DNA of 64,000 bases from an uncultured Christensenella sp. (GCA_910578195.1 CAJTOY010000003.1:1-64000), one strand, 5' to 3'. Numbered from the stretch's first letter, positions 15,102 to 24,615 are shown. Notes: generated by a model from the letters alone, not told the origin. Made by a program: numbers and translations.

Positions 15102-16396
15102 TCCATTCCGATTTGAATAACTTTTACGCGTCGGTCGAAAGAAAGCTCAACCCCGAGCTTTGCGGCAAGCCCGTTGCGGTGTGCGGAAGCGAGGAGGAAA
15201 GGCACGGCATAGTGCTTGCGAAAAGCGAGGAAGCGAAGAGGTTCGGCATAAGAACGGGCGACACAGTATGGCAAGCGCGGCGCAAGTGCCCCGCGCTTAT
15301 TACCGTTCCGCCGCGGTTTAAGCTGTATATCGAATATTCGCGCAAGGTGCGCGAAATTTACGCGCGGTACACCGACCTTATCGAAAGCTACGGCATAGAC
15401 GAGTGCTGGCTGGACATATCCAAAAGCACCCTTTTATTTCCCGCGTACGGCGGCGAAAAATTTATGGAAAAGGACGGCGAAAAGCTTTATTCGGACGGAT
15501 TTTTGCGCCACCTCGGCGACGTTATAAGAAATACCGTCAGGGAGGAGCTGGGGGTTACGGTGTCCTGCGGGGTTTCGTTCAACAAGGTGTTCGCAAAGCT
15601 CGGCTCGGACTTGAAAAAGCCCGACGGCACGACGGTAATTTCAAAGGCGCATTATAAGGACATAATTTTCGGACTGCCCGTCGGCGAACTGCTTTACGTC
15701 GGCAACGCCACCGCCCGAAAATTAAAGGAAATGGGGCTCGACACGATAGGTCGGCTTGCCGCCGCGGACGATAGCGTCATGTATAAAACCTTCGGCAAAG
15801 TCGGGCAGACGTTGCTTAAAAACGCGCGGGGCGAGGACGACGGCGCGGTCAGCCACGTCGACGAGAAGCGCGAAATGAAGTCTATCGGCAATTCCAGCAC
15901 CTACGCGGAGGACGTGACCGACCCCAAGAGGATAAAGCGGCTTTTGTACGTTTTGTCCGAAAGCGTCGCGGCGAGGCTTCGCGACGCGGGGCAAGGGCTT
16001 GCCGACACCGTGCACCTTTGGGTGCGCGACAGCGAGCTGAAAGATTTTTCGTGCCGGAAAAAGGTGCGCCATACCGCGCTGTGCGGTGAAATCGCCGAGC
16101 ACGCGTACAGCCTTTTCGAAAGCAATTTTCTCCCGCCGTTTAAAATCCGTTCGCTCGGGGTGACCGTTTCGGGCTTCGACAACGGCAAGTCCCAGCTCAC
16201 CTTCGACGAGACGAACGGCAATTATAAAAAGCGGGAGGCGGTCGAGCGGTGCGTTGACAAGATACGCAAAAAGCACGGCTACGACAAGCTTCAAAGAGGG
16301 ATAGTCGCGGAGGAGCCCGACGAAATGCGCGACGACGTGAAAAGCACCCACCTCATAAAGCCCGCGAGGATAGAATATCCCGACGAAGAAGTTTAA
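15086..16396 (+). CDS. dinB: DNA polymerase IV (Y-family translesion polymerase)
   Basis: Error-prone polymerase that copies past damaged bases. The catalytic motifs are present: HSDLNNFYASVE (about residues 7-18) with the first metal-binding Asp, and GIDECWLDIS (about 110-119) with the Asp-Glu pair; the helix-hairpin-helix region (LYVGNATARKLKEMGLDTIGRLA) and the little-finger domain follow. At 436 residues it is somewhat longer than E. coli DinB. The start ATG lies inside the end of aroA (16-nt overlap), so it is translated as part of that operon. No LexA-type box can be seen because the gene has no promoter of its own. Confidence 0.92.
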   Translation: MERIIIHSDLNNFYASVERKLNPELCGKPVAVCGSEEERHGIVLAKSEEAKRFGIRTGDTVWQARRKCPALITVPPRFKLYIEYSRKVREIYARYTDLIESYGIDECWLDISKSTLLFPAYGGEKFMEKDGEKLYSDGFLRHLGDVIRNTVREELGVTVSCGVSFNKVFAKLGSDLKKPDGTTVISKAHYKDIIFGLPVGELLYVGNATARKLKEMGLDTIGRLAAADDSVMYKTFGKVGQTLLKNARGEDDGAVSHVDEKREMKSIGNSSTYAEDVTDPKRIKRLLYVLSESVAARLRDAGQGLADTVHLWVRDSELKDFSCRKKVRHTALCGEIAEHAYSLFESNFLPPFKIRSLGVTVSGFDNGKSQLTFDETNGNYKKREAVERCVDKIRKKHGYDKLQRGIVAEEPDEMRDDVKSTHLIKPARIEYPDEEV

Positions 16397-16401
16397 AATA
16401 T

Positions 16402-16430
16402 TTGACAGTTAAATTATTTTCACATATAAT
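16402..16430 (+). promoter_or_regulatory. Housekeeping promoter of glnN
   Basis: TTGACA (16402-16407), 17-bp spacer, TATAAT (16425-16430): perfect SigA consensus 34 nt before the glnN start. An AGGAG ribosome site follows. Confidence 0.85.
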
Positions 16431-16463
16431 TTTATTGTAAATAAAACATAGGAGAATATATAT

Positions 16464-18545
16464 ATGAACCTTCCCGAAAAATTCGGCGAAAACGTTTTTA
16501 ACGACTCAGTCCAGAAAGAAACTTTGCCCAGCGAAGTTTACAAGGCGCTGCGCGCGACCATTGTCGCGGGTAAGACGCTTGACGTGTCGATAGCGGGCAC
16601 GGTCGCTTCGGCAATGAAGAAGTGGGCTGTTTCGAAGGGCGCAACCCACTACACGCACTGGTTTCAGCCCCTTACGGGACTTACGGCGGAGAAACACGAA
16701 AGCTTTATCGAGCCCGAGGGGGACAGGGTCATAATGCGCCTCACGGGCAAAAGCCTCATAGTTGGAGAGTCGGACGCGTCGAGCTTCCCTTCGGGCGGTT
16801 CGCGTGCGACGCACATGGCGCGCGGCTATACCGCGTGGGACCCCACCTCGCCCGCGTTCGTCAAGGAAGGCACGCTGTATATTCCGACTGTATTCGTTTC
16901 CTACACGGGCGAAACGCTCGACAAAAAGGCGCCCCTTCTGCGCTCGATGCGCGCCATCGACAAGCAAGCCAAGAGAATTTTGAAGCTGTTCGGTATAGAG
17001 TGCAAAAAGGTTTCTACGACCGTCGGACCCGAGCAGGAATATTTTTTAATCTCCGAAGAGGAGTACTTAAAACGCAAGGATTTACAGCTGACGGGAAGAA
17101 CCCTTTTCGGCGCGCCCGTGACCCGCGGGCAGGAGCTCGAAGACCAGTACTTCGGAGTTATAAAGCCCAAGGTCGCGGAATTTATGCGCGATTTGGATAA
17201 CGAGCTGTGGAGCTACGGCGTGCTTTCCAAGACCAAGCACAACGAGGTTGCGCCCGCCCAGCACGAAATGGCGCCCATTTTCACCACCGCTAACGTTGCG
17301 GTCGACACGAACATGCTCACTATGGAGCTCATGAAAAAGGTCGCTAAAAAGCACGGGCTTGTCTGCCTTCTGCACGAAAAACCCTTTAAGGGCATAAACG
17401 GAAGCGGCAAGCATAACAACTGGTCGCTCAACACCGACAAGGGGCTCAACCTTTTAAACCCCGGCGAAAACCCCGAAAGCAACACTCTTTTCAAGCTTGT
17501 TCTGACCGCGGTTGTCAAGGCGGTCGACGACTATCAGGGGATTTTGCGCTCGTCGGTGGCTTCCGCGGCTAACGACCACAGACTCGGCGCGGACGAAGCG
17601 CCGCCCGCGATAATCTCAGTATACCTCGGCGACCAGCTCGGCGCGCTCGTCGACAGTATAGTAAAGGGCGAAAATTACGTTGCGGAAAAGGCGGCGAACA
17701 GCTCGATAGGCGTGCCCGAAAGCCCGATTTTCCCCAAGGACGCAACCGACAGAAACAGAACTTCGCCTTTCGCGTTCACGGGTAATAAATTCGAGTTCCG
17801 CATGCTCGGCTCGCAGGCGAACGTTGCGGACGCTAATATCTGCCTCAATACAATCGTTGCGGACGCGCTTGAAAAGTTTGCAGACGAGCTCGAAAGGGAA
17901 AGCGATTTCAACGCGGCGGTTAACGCGTTGATAGAGAGGGAGTTGAAGGCGCACTACCGCATAATCTTCAACCTCGACGGCTACGGCCCCGGGTGGGAGC
18001 CCGAGGCGGCGAAGCGCGGACTTCTCAACAACAAGAATACCGCGGACGCGGTACCCGTCTGCTACGAAGAAAAGAACGTCGACGTGTACGTCAACCAAGG
18101 GGTTTACACCCGCGAAGAGGCAATTGCGAGGGCGGACATAAGGCTTGAAAATTACGTCAAGATAATCAATATCGAGGCGCTCACCATGATTGAAATGGCA
18201 AAGCGCGATATTATCCCCGCGGTGTCCGACTTCGTTGCGACCCTCTGCCAGAACGTCGCGGCAAAGCAAGCGGTTTGCGATAAAATCCCGTTCAAAACCG
18301 AAAAGGATTTAATCGAAAAACTCGCAAAACTCAACGATTCGACGAGCGCGGCGGTAGCAAAGCTCGAAAAGGATTTGAAGGGCGTCGACAAGCACGACGT
18401 AAGGCCCGCTTCGCAGGCAATGGCGCACACGGTAATCCCCGACATGGATGATGTAAGAAAGCTGGTCGACGAAATGGAGACTTTAACTTCCTCCGACTAC
18501 TGGCCGTACCCGACTTACTTCGATATTTTATACAGCGTGAAATAA
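16464..18545 (+). CDS. glnN: Glutamine synthetase type III
   Basis: Makes glutamine from glutamate, ammonia and ATP. The 693-residue length is that of the GlnN/GSIII class, much longer than GSI (about 450). Class landmarks are visible: HWFQPLTG near residue 65, the GPEQEYFLI metal/glutamate strand (about 187-195), NEVAPAQHEMAPIF (about 255-268), and the catalytic HNNWS (about 316) and TSPFAFTGNKFEFRM (about 433-447) segments. It is a single-gene unit with its own perfect promoter and a terminator; no GlnR/GlnB gene is near. Confidence 0.96.
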   Translation: MNLPEKFGENVFNDSVQKETLPSEVYKALRATIVAGKTLDVSIAGTVASAMKKWAVSKGATHYTHWFQPLTGLTAEKHESFIEPEGDRVIMRLTGKSLIVGESDASSFPSGGSRATHMARGYTAWDPTSPAFVKEGTLYIPTVFVSYTGETLDKKAPLLRSMRAIDKQAKRILKLFGIECKKVSTTVGPEQEYFLISEEEYLKRKDLQLTGRTLFGAPVTRGQELEDQYFGVIKPKVAEFMRDLDNELWSYGVLSKTKHNEVAPAQHEMAPIFTTANVAVDTNMLTMELMKKVAKKHGLVCLLHEKPFKGINGSGKHNNWSLNTDKGLNLLNPGENPESNTLFKLVLTAVVKAVDDYQGILRSSVASAANDHRLGADEAPPAIISVYLGDQLGALVDSIVKGENYVAEKAANSSIGVPESPIFPKDATDRNRTSPFAFTGNKFEFRMLGSQANVADANICLNTIVADALEKFADELERESDFNAAVNALIERELKAHYRIIFNLDGYGPGWEPEAAKRGLLNNKNTADAVPVCYEEKNVDVYVNQGVYTREEAIARADIRLENYVKIINIEALTMIEMAKRDIIPAVSDFVATLCQNVAAKQAVCDKIPFKTEKDLIEKLAKLNDSTSAAVAKLEKDLKGVDKHDVRPASQAMAHTVIPDMDDVRKLVDEMETLTSSDYWPYPTYFDILYSVK

Positions 18546-18550
18546 ACATA

Positions 18551-18580
18551 AAGCCCGCAAATTCGCGGGCTTTTGTTTTT
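18551..18580 (+). terminator. Terminator after glnN
   Basis: AAGCCCGC (18551-18558) pairs with GCGGGCTT (18565-18572), followed by TTGTTTTT. Confidence 0.85.
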
Positions 18581-18583
18581 AGC

Positions 18584-18612
18584 TTTACAAAGGAAATTTA
18601 AAGTGTTATAAT
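18584..18612 (+). promoter_or_regulatory. Promoter of the ClC transporter gene
   Basis: TTTACA (18584-18589), 17-bp spacer, TATAAT (18607-18612). Only 8 nt separate the -10 box from the ATG, so transcription would begin at or next to the start codon (leaderless or nearly so). A GAGG between them is too close to the ATG to be a normal ribosome site. Confidence 0.75.
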
Positions 18613-18620
18613 GCCGAGGT

Positions 18621-20249
18621 ATGACAAACGAAAAACTCAAAAGAACGCTGCGCAGCTTTGCGGACAACGGTATAAACCTCGTGCTCGTCAGTATGCTTAC
18701 GGGCATCTTTGCGGGCGTGGTGGTGACCTTTTACAATATATTGATGTCGCTCGGAGAAGAGACGTCGATAAGCCTCTACACCCTTGTGAGGGATAATCCC
18801 GCGTTCGTGCCTCTGCTTTTTGCGGGGCTTGCGGCGGGGTCGCTCGTGATAGGCACGGTCGCGAAATTAGTGCCCATGGTGCGCGGAAGCGGTATCCCGC
18901 AGATAGAGGGCGCGGCGCGCGGCAAGGTGCGCTTTAACTGGTATATTACTATGTGCTCGATGTTCGCGGCTTCGCTCGCGTGCGTGTTTATGGGCTATCC
19001 CGCGGGGGCGGAGGGTCCCTCGCTCGAAATAGGCGGCTGCGCGGGCAGCGCGGTCGGAACAATACTTAAACGCAACCAGATGGTTAAAAGATTGCAGATA
19101 GCAAGCGGCGCAAGCTCGGGTCTGGCGGTAGCGTTCAACGCGCCCGTGACGGGACTTGTGTTCGCCATGGAAGAGGCGTTCCGTTCGTTCTCACCGCAGG
19201 TGTTTATCTGCGCGGCGATAAGCGTCGTGTCTGCGCTGTTCACGCGCAACGCGCTCCGCTTTGCCGTGCTCGGCGGCGACAAGGTGGGTTTCACCTTCGT
19301 TAACTTCGATTTCGAATTCGCGTTCGACGGCGCGGGCGGGATATTCTGTCTGTGGGTCGTGCTTGCCGCGGTGATAGTTTCGCTGCTCGGCGTGGGCTTT
19401 TATTACGCGGTATTCGCGACGAAAAAGCTTTTCAAAAAAATAACCTTTTTCAAGGGCGTCGGCAAGTTTATTATACCGTTCGTTTTCGCGGGCGCGGCGG
19501 GGCTTGTCACCGTCTATTCGATAGGCGGCGGACACGACTTTATCCAGTCGCTCGCAAGCGGCGGCACGGGCGAAATCGAAATAGAAAGAATTTTCGGCAT
19601 AGGCGTTGCGGTAAGCCTTTTGATAGTCGTAATTATCAGAATGATAACGGGCGTGCTGTCTATGGGCTGCGGCGTGCCGTGCGGCGTGTTTATACCCATG
19701 CTCGCGATAGGTGCGGGCGCGGGCGCGCTGCTTTCGATTCTGTTTCAAAAGGCGGGCATGGACGGCGTTTACAGCGACTACCTCGTCATAATCTGTATGG
19801 CAAGCTTCTTTACCTGCGTGGTTAAAGCGCCCATAACTGGCATCGTAATGGTTTTCGAGCTGACGGGTCAGTTCAGAAACTTTCTGCCCGCGCTGATTGG
19901 AATTGTTATAGGTTACTTAATAGGCATGCTGTTTAAGACCGAGGCGATTTACGAAAAGAGCCTCGAACAGTATATAGACGACCGGAAAATCAAGTTAAAC
20001 TTCGTCAAGGAGCGCGTGCGCCTTCTCATACACGAGCACACCAAGGCGGACGGCACGCCCGTGCGCGCGGTCGTATGGCCGACGAACGGACTTGTGGTCG
20101 AGCTGATTCACGAGGACGGCTCGCAGACCGTGCCCGACGGCGAAACCGTGCTTCACGCGGGGCAGGAAATCGTGTTCGAGTGCGAGACCGACAGCAGAGA
20201 CGAATTGTTGGAATATCTCTACGAATTAGTCGGCAGACCGGGCAAATAG
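18621..20249 (+). CDS. ClC-family chloride transporter with RCK_C domain
   Basis: A 542-residue ClC channel/antiporter. The selectivity motifs are present: GSGIPQIEG (about 90-98), GAEGPSLEIGG (about 133-143) with the gating glutamate retained, and GVFIP (about 355). A glutamate in FAMEEAFRSF sits near the internal proton-glutamate position, which suggests H+/Cl- exchange rather than a passive channel (inference). About ten membrane helices are predicted. The last 80 residues form a TrkA-C/RCK_C domain, a ligand-binding module that probably gates the transporter. Monocistronic between the glnN terminator and the purA promoter. Confidence 0.9.
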   Translation: MTNEKLKRTLRSFADNGINLVLVSMLTGIFAGVVVTFYNILMSLGEETSISLYTLVRDNPAFVPLLFAGLAAGSLVIGTVAKLVPMVRGSGIPQIEGAARGKVRFNWYITMCSMFAASLACVFMGYPAGAEGPSLEIGGCAGSAVGTILKRNQMVKRLQIASGASSGLAVAFNAPVTGLVFAMEEAFRSFSPQVFICAAISVVSALFTRNALRFAVLGGDKVGFTFVNFDFEFAFDGAGGIFCLWVVLAAVIVSLLGVGFYYAVFATKKLFKKITFFKGVGKFIIPFVFAGAAGLVTVYSIGGGHDFIQSLASGGTGEIEIERIFGIGVAVSLLIVVIIRMITGVLSMGCGVPCGVFIPMLAIGAGAGALLSILFQKAGMDGVYSDYLVIICMASFFTCVVKAPITGIVMVFELTGQFRNFLPALIGIVIGYLIGMLFKTEAIYEKSLEQYIDDRKIKLNFVKERVRLLIHEHTKADGTPVRAVVWPTNGLVVELIHEDGSQTVPDGETVLHAGQEIVFECETDSRDELLEYLYELVGRPGK

Positions 20250-20262
20250 AAACGCAGAAATC

Positions 20263-20291
20263 TTGACTATTTCACTCGGTTGAAGTATAAT
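20263..20291 (+). promoter_or_regulatory. Promoter of purA
   Basis: TTGACT (20263-20268), 17-bp spacer, TATAAT (20286-20291), then GGAGG before the ATG at 20311. No purine riboswitch or PurR-type box was recognised in the 20-nt leader. Confidence 0.85.
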
Positions 20292-20310
20292 AAAATATGG
20301 AGGTAAGGAA

Positions 20311-21591
20311 ATGCTTACAAGTATCTGTGGAATTAACTGGGGCGACGAAGGCAAGGGAAGAATGGTTGACCTTCTTTCCCGCGATTTCGACGTAGTCTGC
20401 CGTTACCAGGGCGGCAATAACGCGGGACACACCGTCATAAACGAGCGCGGCAGATTTATCTTAAATCTTCTGCCTTCGGGCATTTTGCGCGAGGACGTCG
20501 TCAACGTTATGGGCCCCGGAATGGTCATCGATTTAAAGCACCTTTGCGGTGAAATCGAAAAACTGAGAGAGGGCGGCATAAAAATTTCGCCCGCGAACCT
20601 TAAAATAAGCGACAAAGCCATTATCACTATGCCCTACAACGTATTGCAGGATATAATGGAAGAGGACAGACTTACCAAGGCAACGGGCAAACCCTACGGC
20701 TCGACCCGCCGCGGCATTGCGCCCGTCTACGCCGACAAGTACATGAAAAAAGCTTTCCGCATGGGCGAGCTTTTAAATACCGAGCTTTTATATAAGCGCC
20801 TTCCCGACATTATCGCCTGGAAGAATATGACCATAAAGGCGTACGGATTCGAGCCCGTAAAGGTCGAAGAGATGGTCGAGTACTTCGAAACGTACGGAAA
20901 ACCCCTCGCGGAATACGTCACCGATACGGGCATTTACCTCAACGAAGCGAATAAAAACGGCAAGAACATAATGTTCGAAGCCCAGCTCGGCGCACTGCGC
21001 GACATCGACTACGGCATAGTGCCTTACACCTCGTCGTCGTCCACGATAGCGGCGTACGCGCCCATAGGCGCGGGAGTGCCGAACTTGAAACTTACCAACT
21101 CGATAGGTATTATGAAGGCGTATTCGAGCTGCGTCGGCGCGGGCCCCTTCACTTGCGAGTATTTCGACGAAAAGGCGGAAAAACTGCGCGGGCTCGGCGG
21201 AGAGTACGGCGCGGCGACGGGCCGACCGAGAAGGGTGGGACCCTTCGACGTTGTCGCCTCGCGCTACGGCATACGCTGTCAGGGCGCGGACGAAATCGCG
21301 CTTACCAAGCTCGACGTGCTGAGCGAGTACGAGGAAATAGAAATTTGCACGCACTACACGCTCGACGGTAAGATAATCGACGAATTCCCCTTCACTGACG
21401 TTTTGGACGAGTGCAAACCCGTGTTCGAAAAGGTAAAGGGCTGGAACTGCGATATATCCAAATGCCGAACGGTCAAGGATTTGCCGAAAGAGGCGTACGA
21501 TTACATTAAGCTTTTGGAAAAGCTTTGCAACTGTAAAATAAAGTACGTTTCGGTCGGAGCGGAACGCGACGCCTACATAAAAATGTATTGA
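20311..21591 (+). CDS. purA: Adenylosuccinate synthetase
   Basis: First committed step from IMP to AMP: IMP + Asp + GTP gives adenylosuccinate. The 426 residues match the family. Seen: the P-loop GDEGKGRMVDLLS (about 11-23), GGNNAGHTV (about 35-43), the STRRGIAPVYADK region, the late TGRPRRVGPFD loop that binds aspartate, and KLDVLS for guanine recognition. Usually a bacterial adenylosuccinate synthetase has the same order. Monocistronic, strong promoter and terminator. Confidence 0.96.
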   Translation: MLTSICGINWGDEGKGRMVDLLSRDFDVVCRYQGGNNAGHTVINERGRFILNLLPSGILREDVVNVMGPGMVIDLKHLCGEIEKLREGGIKISPANLKISDKAIITMPYNVLQDIMEEDRLTKATGKPYGSTRRGIAPVYADKYMKKAFRMGELLNTELLYKRLPDIIAWKNMTIKAYGFEPVKVEEMVEYFETYGKPLAEYVTDTGIYLNEANKNGKNIMFEAQLGALRDIDYGIVPYTSSSSTIAAYAPIGAGVPNLKLTNSIGIMKAYSSCVGAGPFTCEYFDEKAEKLRGLGGEYGAATGRPRRVGPFDVVASRYGIRCQGADEIALTKLDVLSEYEEIEICTHYTLDGKIIDEFPFTDVLDECKPVFEKVKGWNCDISKCRTVKDLPKEAYDYIKLLEKLCNCKIKYVSVGAERDAYIKMY

Positions 21592-21600
21592 TATATTCAC

Positions 21601-21634
21601 AAAAATGCAGACGTTTTTTACGTCTGCATTTTTT
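21601..21634 (+). terminator. Terminator after purA
   Basis: AAAAATGCAGACG (21601-21613) pairs with CGTCTGCATTTTT (21621-21633); a 13-bp stem with a T-rich 3' side. Confidence 0.9.
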
Positions 21635-21646
21635 GTGATTTGAAAC

Positions 21647-21673
21647 GCGCCCGCGGCTTATAGCCGCGGGCGC
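21647..21673 (-). terminator. Hairpin after the VWA lipoprotein gene
   Basis: GCGCCCGCGGC (21647-21657) pairs with GCCGCGGGCGC (21663-21673), 8 nt beyond the stop codon of the leftward gene. The U-run on the minus strand is short (GTTTCA), so it may be weak in termination but stable as a 3' end. Confidence 0.65.
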
Positions 21674-21680
21674 TTTATCT

Positions 21681-23123
21681 TTAATTGTAAATTTCAGAAG
21701 CTTTGCCGACGAGGGTTACGAATTCTTGCTTGAAGCCGTCGTTCGCTATATATCCGCTCAGTCCGTCGAGGCGGGTCAAAACCGAGGCGAGCGACGCCGT
21801 GCCCTTGTATGCCGAATTTCTCAGTATCAGCCCGAATTCCGCAACGCAGCTTATAAAGCTTAAATCGTCTGAGGAAGGGGTGTCCGCATTTACGGCTAAG
21901 CTTACGCTTCCGCCGTCGTATCTCACTTCGGCGTCGGCAAGCTTTCCCTCGCCGCCCGCAAGCTTAACCTCGTACAGCGCGGCAACGCACAGGTTGCTGC
22001 CTATTTCGCCCGCGTCCGCGTCTTGATTATTGAAGTCGTCCTCGGAAATCAGCTTGGTGTCGTAGCCGATAAGTCTGTATTTTTCCACGGCGGAGGTGAA
22101 CGTAACGCCCGCCTTGGCGTTATTTGCGACGGTGTATAGGTTGCCTTTCAGCTCGTGAACAAACACCTTTTCGGCTTCCCTTTCGTTGTCGAGGTAGGCG
22201 TAATTGCCGTTGCCGCACGTCGCGAGCGTTTCCAAAATATCGTCGCGCATATTGCCCATACCCACGCCGAGCACGGATAAATATATATCGCTTTTAGCCT
22301 TCTCTTGAATGAACTCTTTAAGCTCGTCGACAGACGACATACCGACGTTGAAATCGCCGTCGGAGATAATTATAACTCTGTTGTTGCCGCCCTCGATAAA
22401 GTGCTTTTGCGCGACGTCGTAGGCGCGTTCGAGTCCGTCGCCGCCGCTCGTCGCACCGTATGCGTTTAGCTTCGATATAGCCTTTTTTATCTCCGTCTTT
22501 CCGCTTTCCGAACACTCCGCGCCGTCGAGCACGGTTTTAACTCTGCTCGCATAGGTAACTATTGAAACGGCGTCGCGCTCGCACAGCCCGTCCAAAAGCA
22601 TGTTCAGCCCCTTTTTCGCAAGCCCCAGTCTGTCGGCGCCCTCCATCGAGCCCGAAACGTCGATAAGAAAAACGTAGTTCGCGTTCGCGTCAGTGACGTA
22701 TTCCTTGGTTTTCAGTCCGATTGAAATCAGCTTGTTTTCACTGTTCCACGGGCAGTCTGAAAGGCTTGCCGAAAGGGCGACCGCTTCTTCCTCTGGCGCG
22801 GGGAAATTATAGTCGAAGTAATTAATCATTTCCTCGACGCGCACCGCGCTTTCCGAAACCTTGTACCCGCCTTGAATTTGCCTTCTCACAAGCGAGTAGG
22901 TTGCCGTGTTTCTGTCGAGCGAGAAATAGGAGGAGGCTTCCTCGGCAACGTCTTTGAATTCCTGCTCGATAACGTCGCCGTGAACGTAGCTTCCTTCGGC
23001 GTCGGAAGTAAACTCGAAATATTCGTTATACCCCGGATAATACCCGCCGTCATTGGCGGCGCAGCCGCCGAGTGCAAGGCTTGCCGCGGCGATAAACGCC
23101 GCAAATGCAAAAATTTTTTTCAT
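21681..23123 (-). CDS. VWA-domain lipoprotein (YfbK-like)
   Basis: A secreted lipoprotein of about 480 residues. The start at 23123 is chosen because it gives a type II signal peptide (KKIFAF..., lipobox near LALGGC) and overlaps the upstream stop (ATGA); the frame is open further upstream but that would bury the signal. The central von Willebrand A domain has the MIDAS motif DVSGSME (DxSxS) and YfbK-type flanking regions with a conserved VEEMINYFDYNFPAP segment. It is the third gene of an operon with an ECF sigma factor and a membrane anti-sigma-like protein, so its expression is probably under that sigma factor. The ligand is unknown. Confidence 0.87.
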   Translation of the reverse strand: MKKIFAFAAFIAAASLALGGCAANDGGYYPGYNEYFEFTSDAEGSYVHGDVIEQEFKDVAEEASSYFSLDRNTATYSLVRRQIQGGYKVSESAVRVEEMINYFDYNFPAPEEEAVALSASLSDCPWNSENKLISIGLKTKEYVTDANANYVFLIDVSGSMEGADRLGLAKKGLNMLLDGLCERDAVSIVTYASRVKTVLDGAECSESGKTEIKKAISKLNAYGATSGGDGLERAYDVAQKHFIEGGNNRVIIISDGDFNVGMSSVDELKEFIQEKAKSDIYLSVLGVGMGNMRDDILETLATCGNGNYAYLDNEREAEKVFVHELKGNLYTVANNAKAGVTFTSAVEKYRLIGYDTKLISEDDFNNQDADAGEIGSNLCVAALYEVKLAGGEGKLADAEVRYDGGSVSLAVNADTPSSDDLSFISCVAEFGLILRNSAYKGTASLASVLTRLDGLSGYIANDGFKQEFVTLVGKASEIYN

Positions 23124-23770
23124 TTTGTCACCATTTCCAGATATTTTATGTGCGCGTTTTCCTCGGTGGAGGTCACGCAAAAATAATATTTAACCCCGTT
23201 GAAATTCGTTTGAAGCTTATATTCGGGCTCGCCGTTGTCGGCAATGCCGCGGGTGAGGTAATACACCGCGCCGCGGTAGTTTTCGGCGGCGCCGTCGTAG
23301 TATTCGGCAAGTCCGTCGTAAATTAAATTCGGTTCGGTGAATTCGACGTAAATTTCCGTATCGTCGCGGTGCAGACCGTTTTGAACACTCACGTCCGCCT
23401 TAATCAGCGCAAGCCCGCTTGCGTTGTAACTTATCTCGTAGCCTTTAATGATTGCGTTGTCGGCAAGCTCGAAATTTTTAAGGAAGGGAACGAGCGAGAT
23501 GAGGTCGGCGTTTTCGGTTTTTTGCAGTTCAGCGTCGGTATAAAACGTATACGCGGGCGCGGTCGGGCGGTCGGCGCCTCTGACCGCAAAGGTTATCGTA
23601 ACGGCGCAAACAATCACGAGGCTCGCCGCGACGGGCGCGAGCTTTAAAAACCACGGTGAAAATTTATTTTTGGGCTTGACGTATTTTTTAGCGCCCTCGG
23701 TTATGTCATCGGGAGTATTTATGCCTTTGAAATACTCTTCGAACTCTTTTTCAAGTCTTTGGTCTTTCAT
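23120..23770 (-). CDS. Probable membrane anti-sigma factor
   Basis: A 216-residue protein with a cytoplasmic N-terminus (about 1-40), one membrane helix (about residues 43-64, LAPVAASLVIVCAVTITFAV) and an extracytoplasmic domain of about 150 residues. This layout, together with its place directly after an ECF sigma gene, is that of a transmembrane anti-sigma factor; no zinc-binding HxxxCxxC motif is seen. It could instead be a DUF-type sensor. Stop overlaps the VWA gene's ATG, implying coupled translation. Confidence 0.7.
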   Translation of the reverse strand: MKDQRLEKEFEEYFKGINTPDDITEGAKKYVKPKNKFSPWFLKLAPVAASLVIVCAVTITFAVRGADRPTAPAYTFYTDAELQKTENADLISLVPFLKNFELADNAIIKGYEISYNASGLALIKADVSVQNGLHRDDTEIYVEFTEPNLIYDGLAEYYDGAAENYRGAVYYLTRGIADNGEPEYKLQTNFNGVKYYFCVTSTEENAHIKYLEMVTK

Positions 23771-23795
23771 TCCTTTACCTATAAAACGATTTAAC

Positions 23796-24338
23796 TCAGT
23801 CCTCTGTCCCGCCGCCGAGCAAACTTTTCAAATTTTTTTCGGCGCGGTCCTTCGCGCGCTGTACCGCGGACTTGCTCATTTTAAGCTCCGCGGCGATTTC
23901 CCGCACGGTCATGTCGAGATAGTAAACGCAGTAAATTATTTTTCTTTCGCCGGGGTCGAGCTTTGCAATCGCTTGTTCGAGCATAAGCGCGTTATCCCGC
24001 TTTTCGGGCGAATAGTCGGAGGCGAGGGCGAACATTGCCTCGGCGCTCTCTTCCCGCCTGAGCTTGCGCGCCTTCAAAAAGTCGAGCGCGGTGTTCCGCA
24101 CTATTTTCATGAGCCAGCCGTATGGATTCATGTCCGGGCGGTATTTTCCCGCGAACCGCGCAATTTTAATAAAGCTTTCGTGAAGAACGTCCTCGGCGAA
24201 TTCTCTGCCCGTGACGCTCGCCGCAACGGCGAACATTCTGCCGCCGGCAACGGCGTAAATACCGTCAAGGCAGTCGGCGTAACCGTCCGCAACGGCGAGT
24301 ATCAGTCTATTAAGTTTTTGGTCGTCGCGTTCGGTCAT
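23796..24338 (-). CDS. ECF RNA polymerase sigma factor
   Basis: A 180-residue sigma-70 family protein with only regions 2 and 4. Region 2 is seen at about residues 40-85 (EFAEDVLHESFIKIARF, then PYGWLMKIVRNTALDFLKA) and region 4 helix-turn-helix at about 120-170 (LDMTVREIAAELKMSKSAVQRAKDR). The start at 24338 gives the normal ECF length; the frame is open about 100 nt upstream but lacks support there. It heads the operon with an anti-sigma-like protein and a VWA lipoprotein. Autoregulation is expected for the family; I could not define its promoter motif. Confidence 0.9.
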   Translation of the reverse strand: MTERDDQKLNRLILAVADGYADCLDGIYAVAGGRMFAVAASVTGREFAEDVLHESFIKIARFAGKYRPDMNPYGWLMKIVRNTALDFLKARKLRREESAEAMFALASDYSPEKRDNALMLEQAIAKLDPGERKIIYCVYYLDMTVREIAAELKMSKSAVQRAKDRAEKNLKSLLGGGTED

Positions 24339-24498
24339 ATCAATTATATTTAATAATATCGGTTGCGATTTGTCAATAAAAAGATTGCTTTTGCCGCAAG
24401 TTGAGCTTATAATATAAATAATGAACTGTGCGCGCAAAAATCACACTTTTTGCAAGCACACTCAATTTGCGAAAACTTTCGCCTCGGCGGGGTGAATT

Positions 24499-24603
24499 TG
24501 CGCAATTATATAATCGGTTTGCGCTTAAAATTGCGCAAAGAGGGCGAGAAGCCCTCAAATCACGGAATTTTTATTTCGCAGAATAGAAATAAAAATTCCG
24601 TGA
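24499..24603. promoter_or_regulatory. Structured leader before dapF
   Basis: Three consecutive inverted repeats fill this leader: TTGCGCAATT with AATTGCGCAA (around 24499 and 24529), GAGGGC with GCCCTC (24540-24545 and 24551-24556), and a perfect 18-bp hairpin (24560-24577 with 24586-24603, loop GCAGAATA). The last arm ends directly at the dapF ribosome site AAAGGA. A TATAAT lies near 24510. I recognise no known riboswitch class. It may control translation start or be an RNase III-type site. Confidence 0.6.
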
Positions 24604-24615
24604 AAGGAAATGTAT

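Noticed and set aside
16411..16445. GlnR/TnrA-type operator before glnN
   Set aside because: The sequence around TGTAAATAAAACAT has only partial symmetry and does not match TGTNAN7TNACA well.
24499..24603. Lysine riboswitch before dapF
   Set aside because: The region is too short and lacks the conserved five-helix core; only simple hairpins are present.
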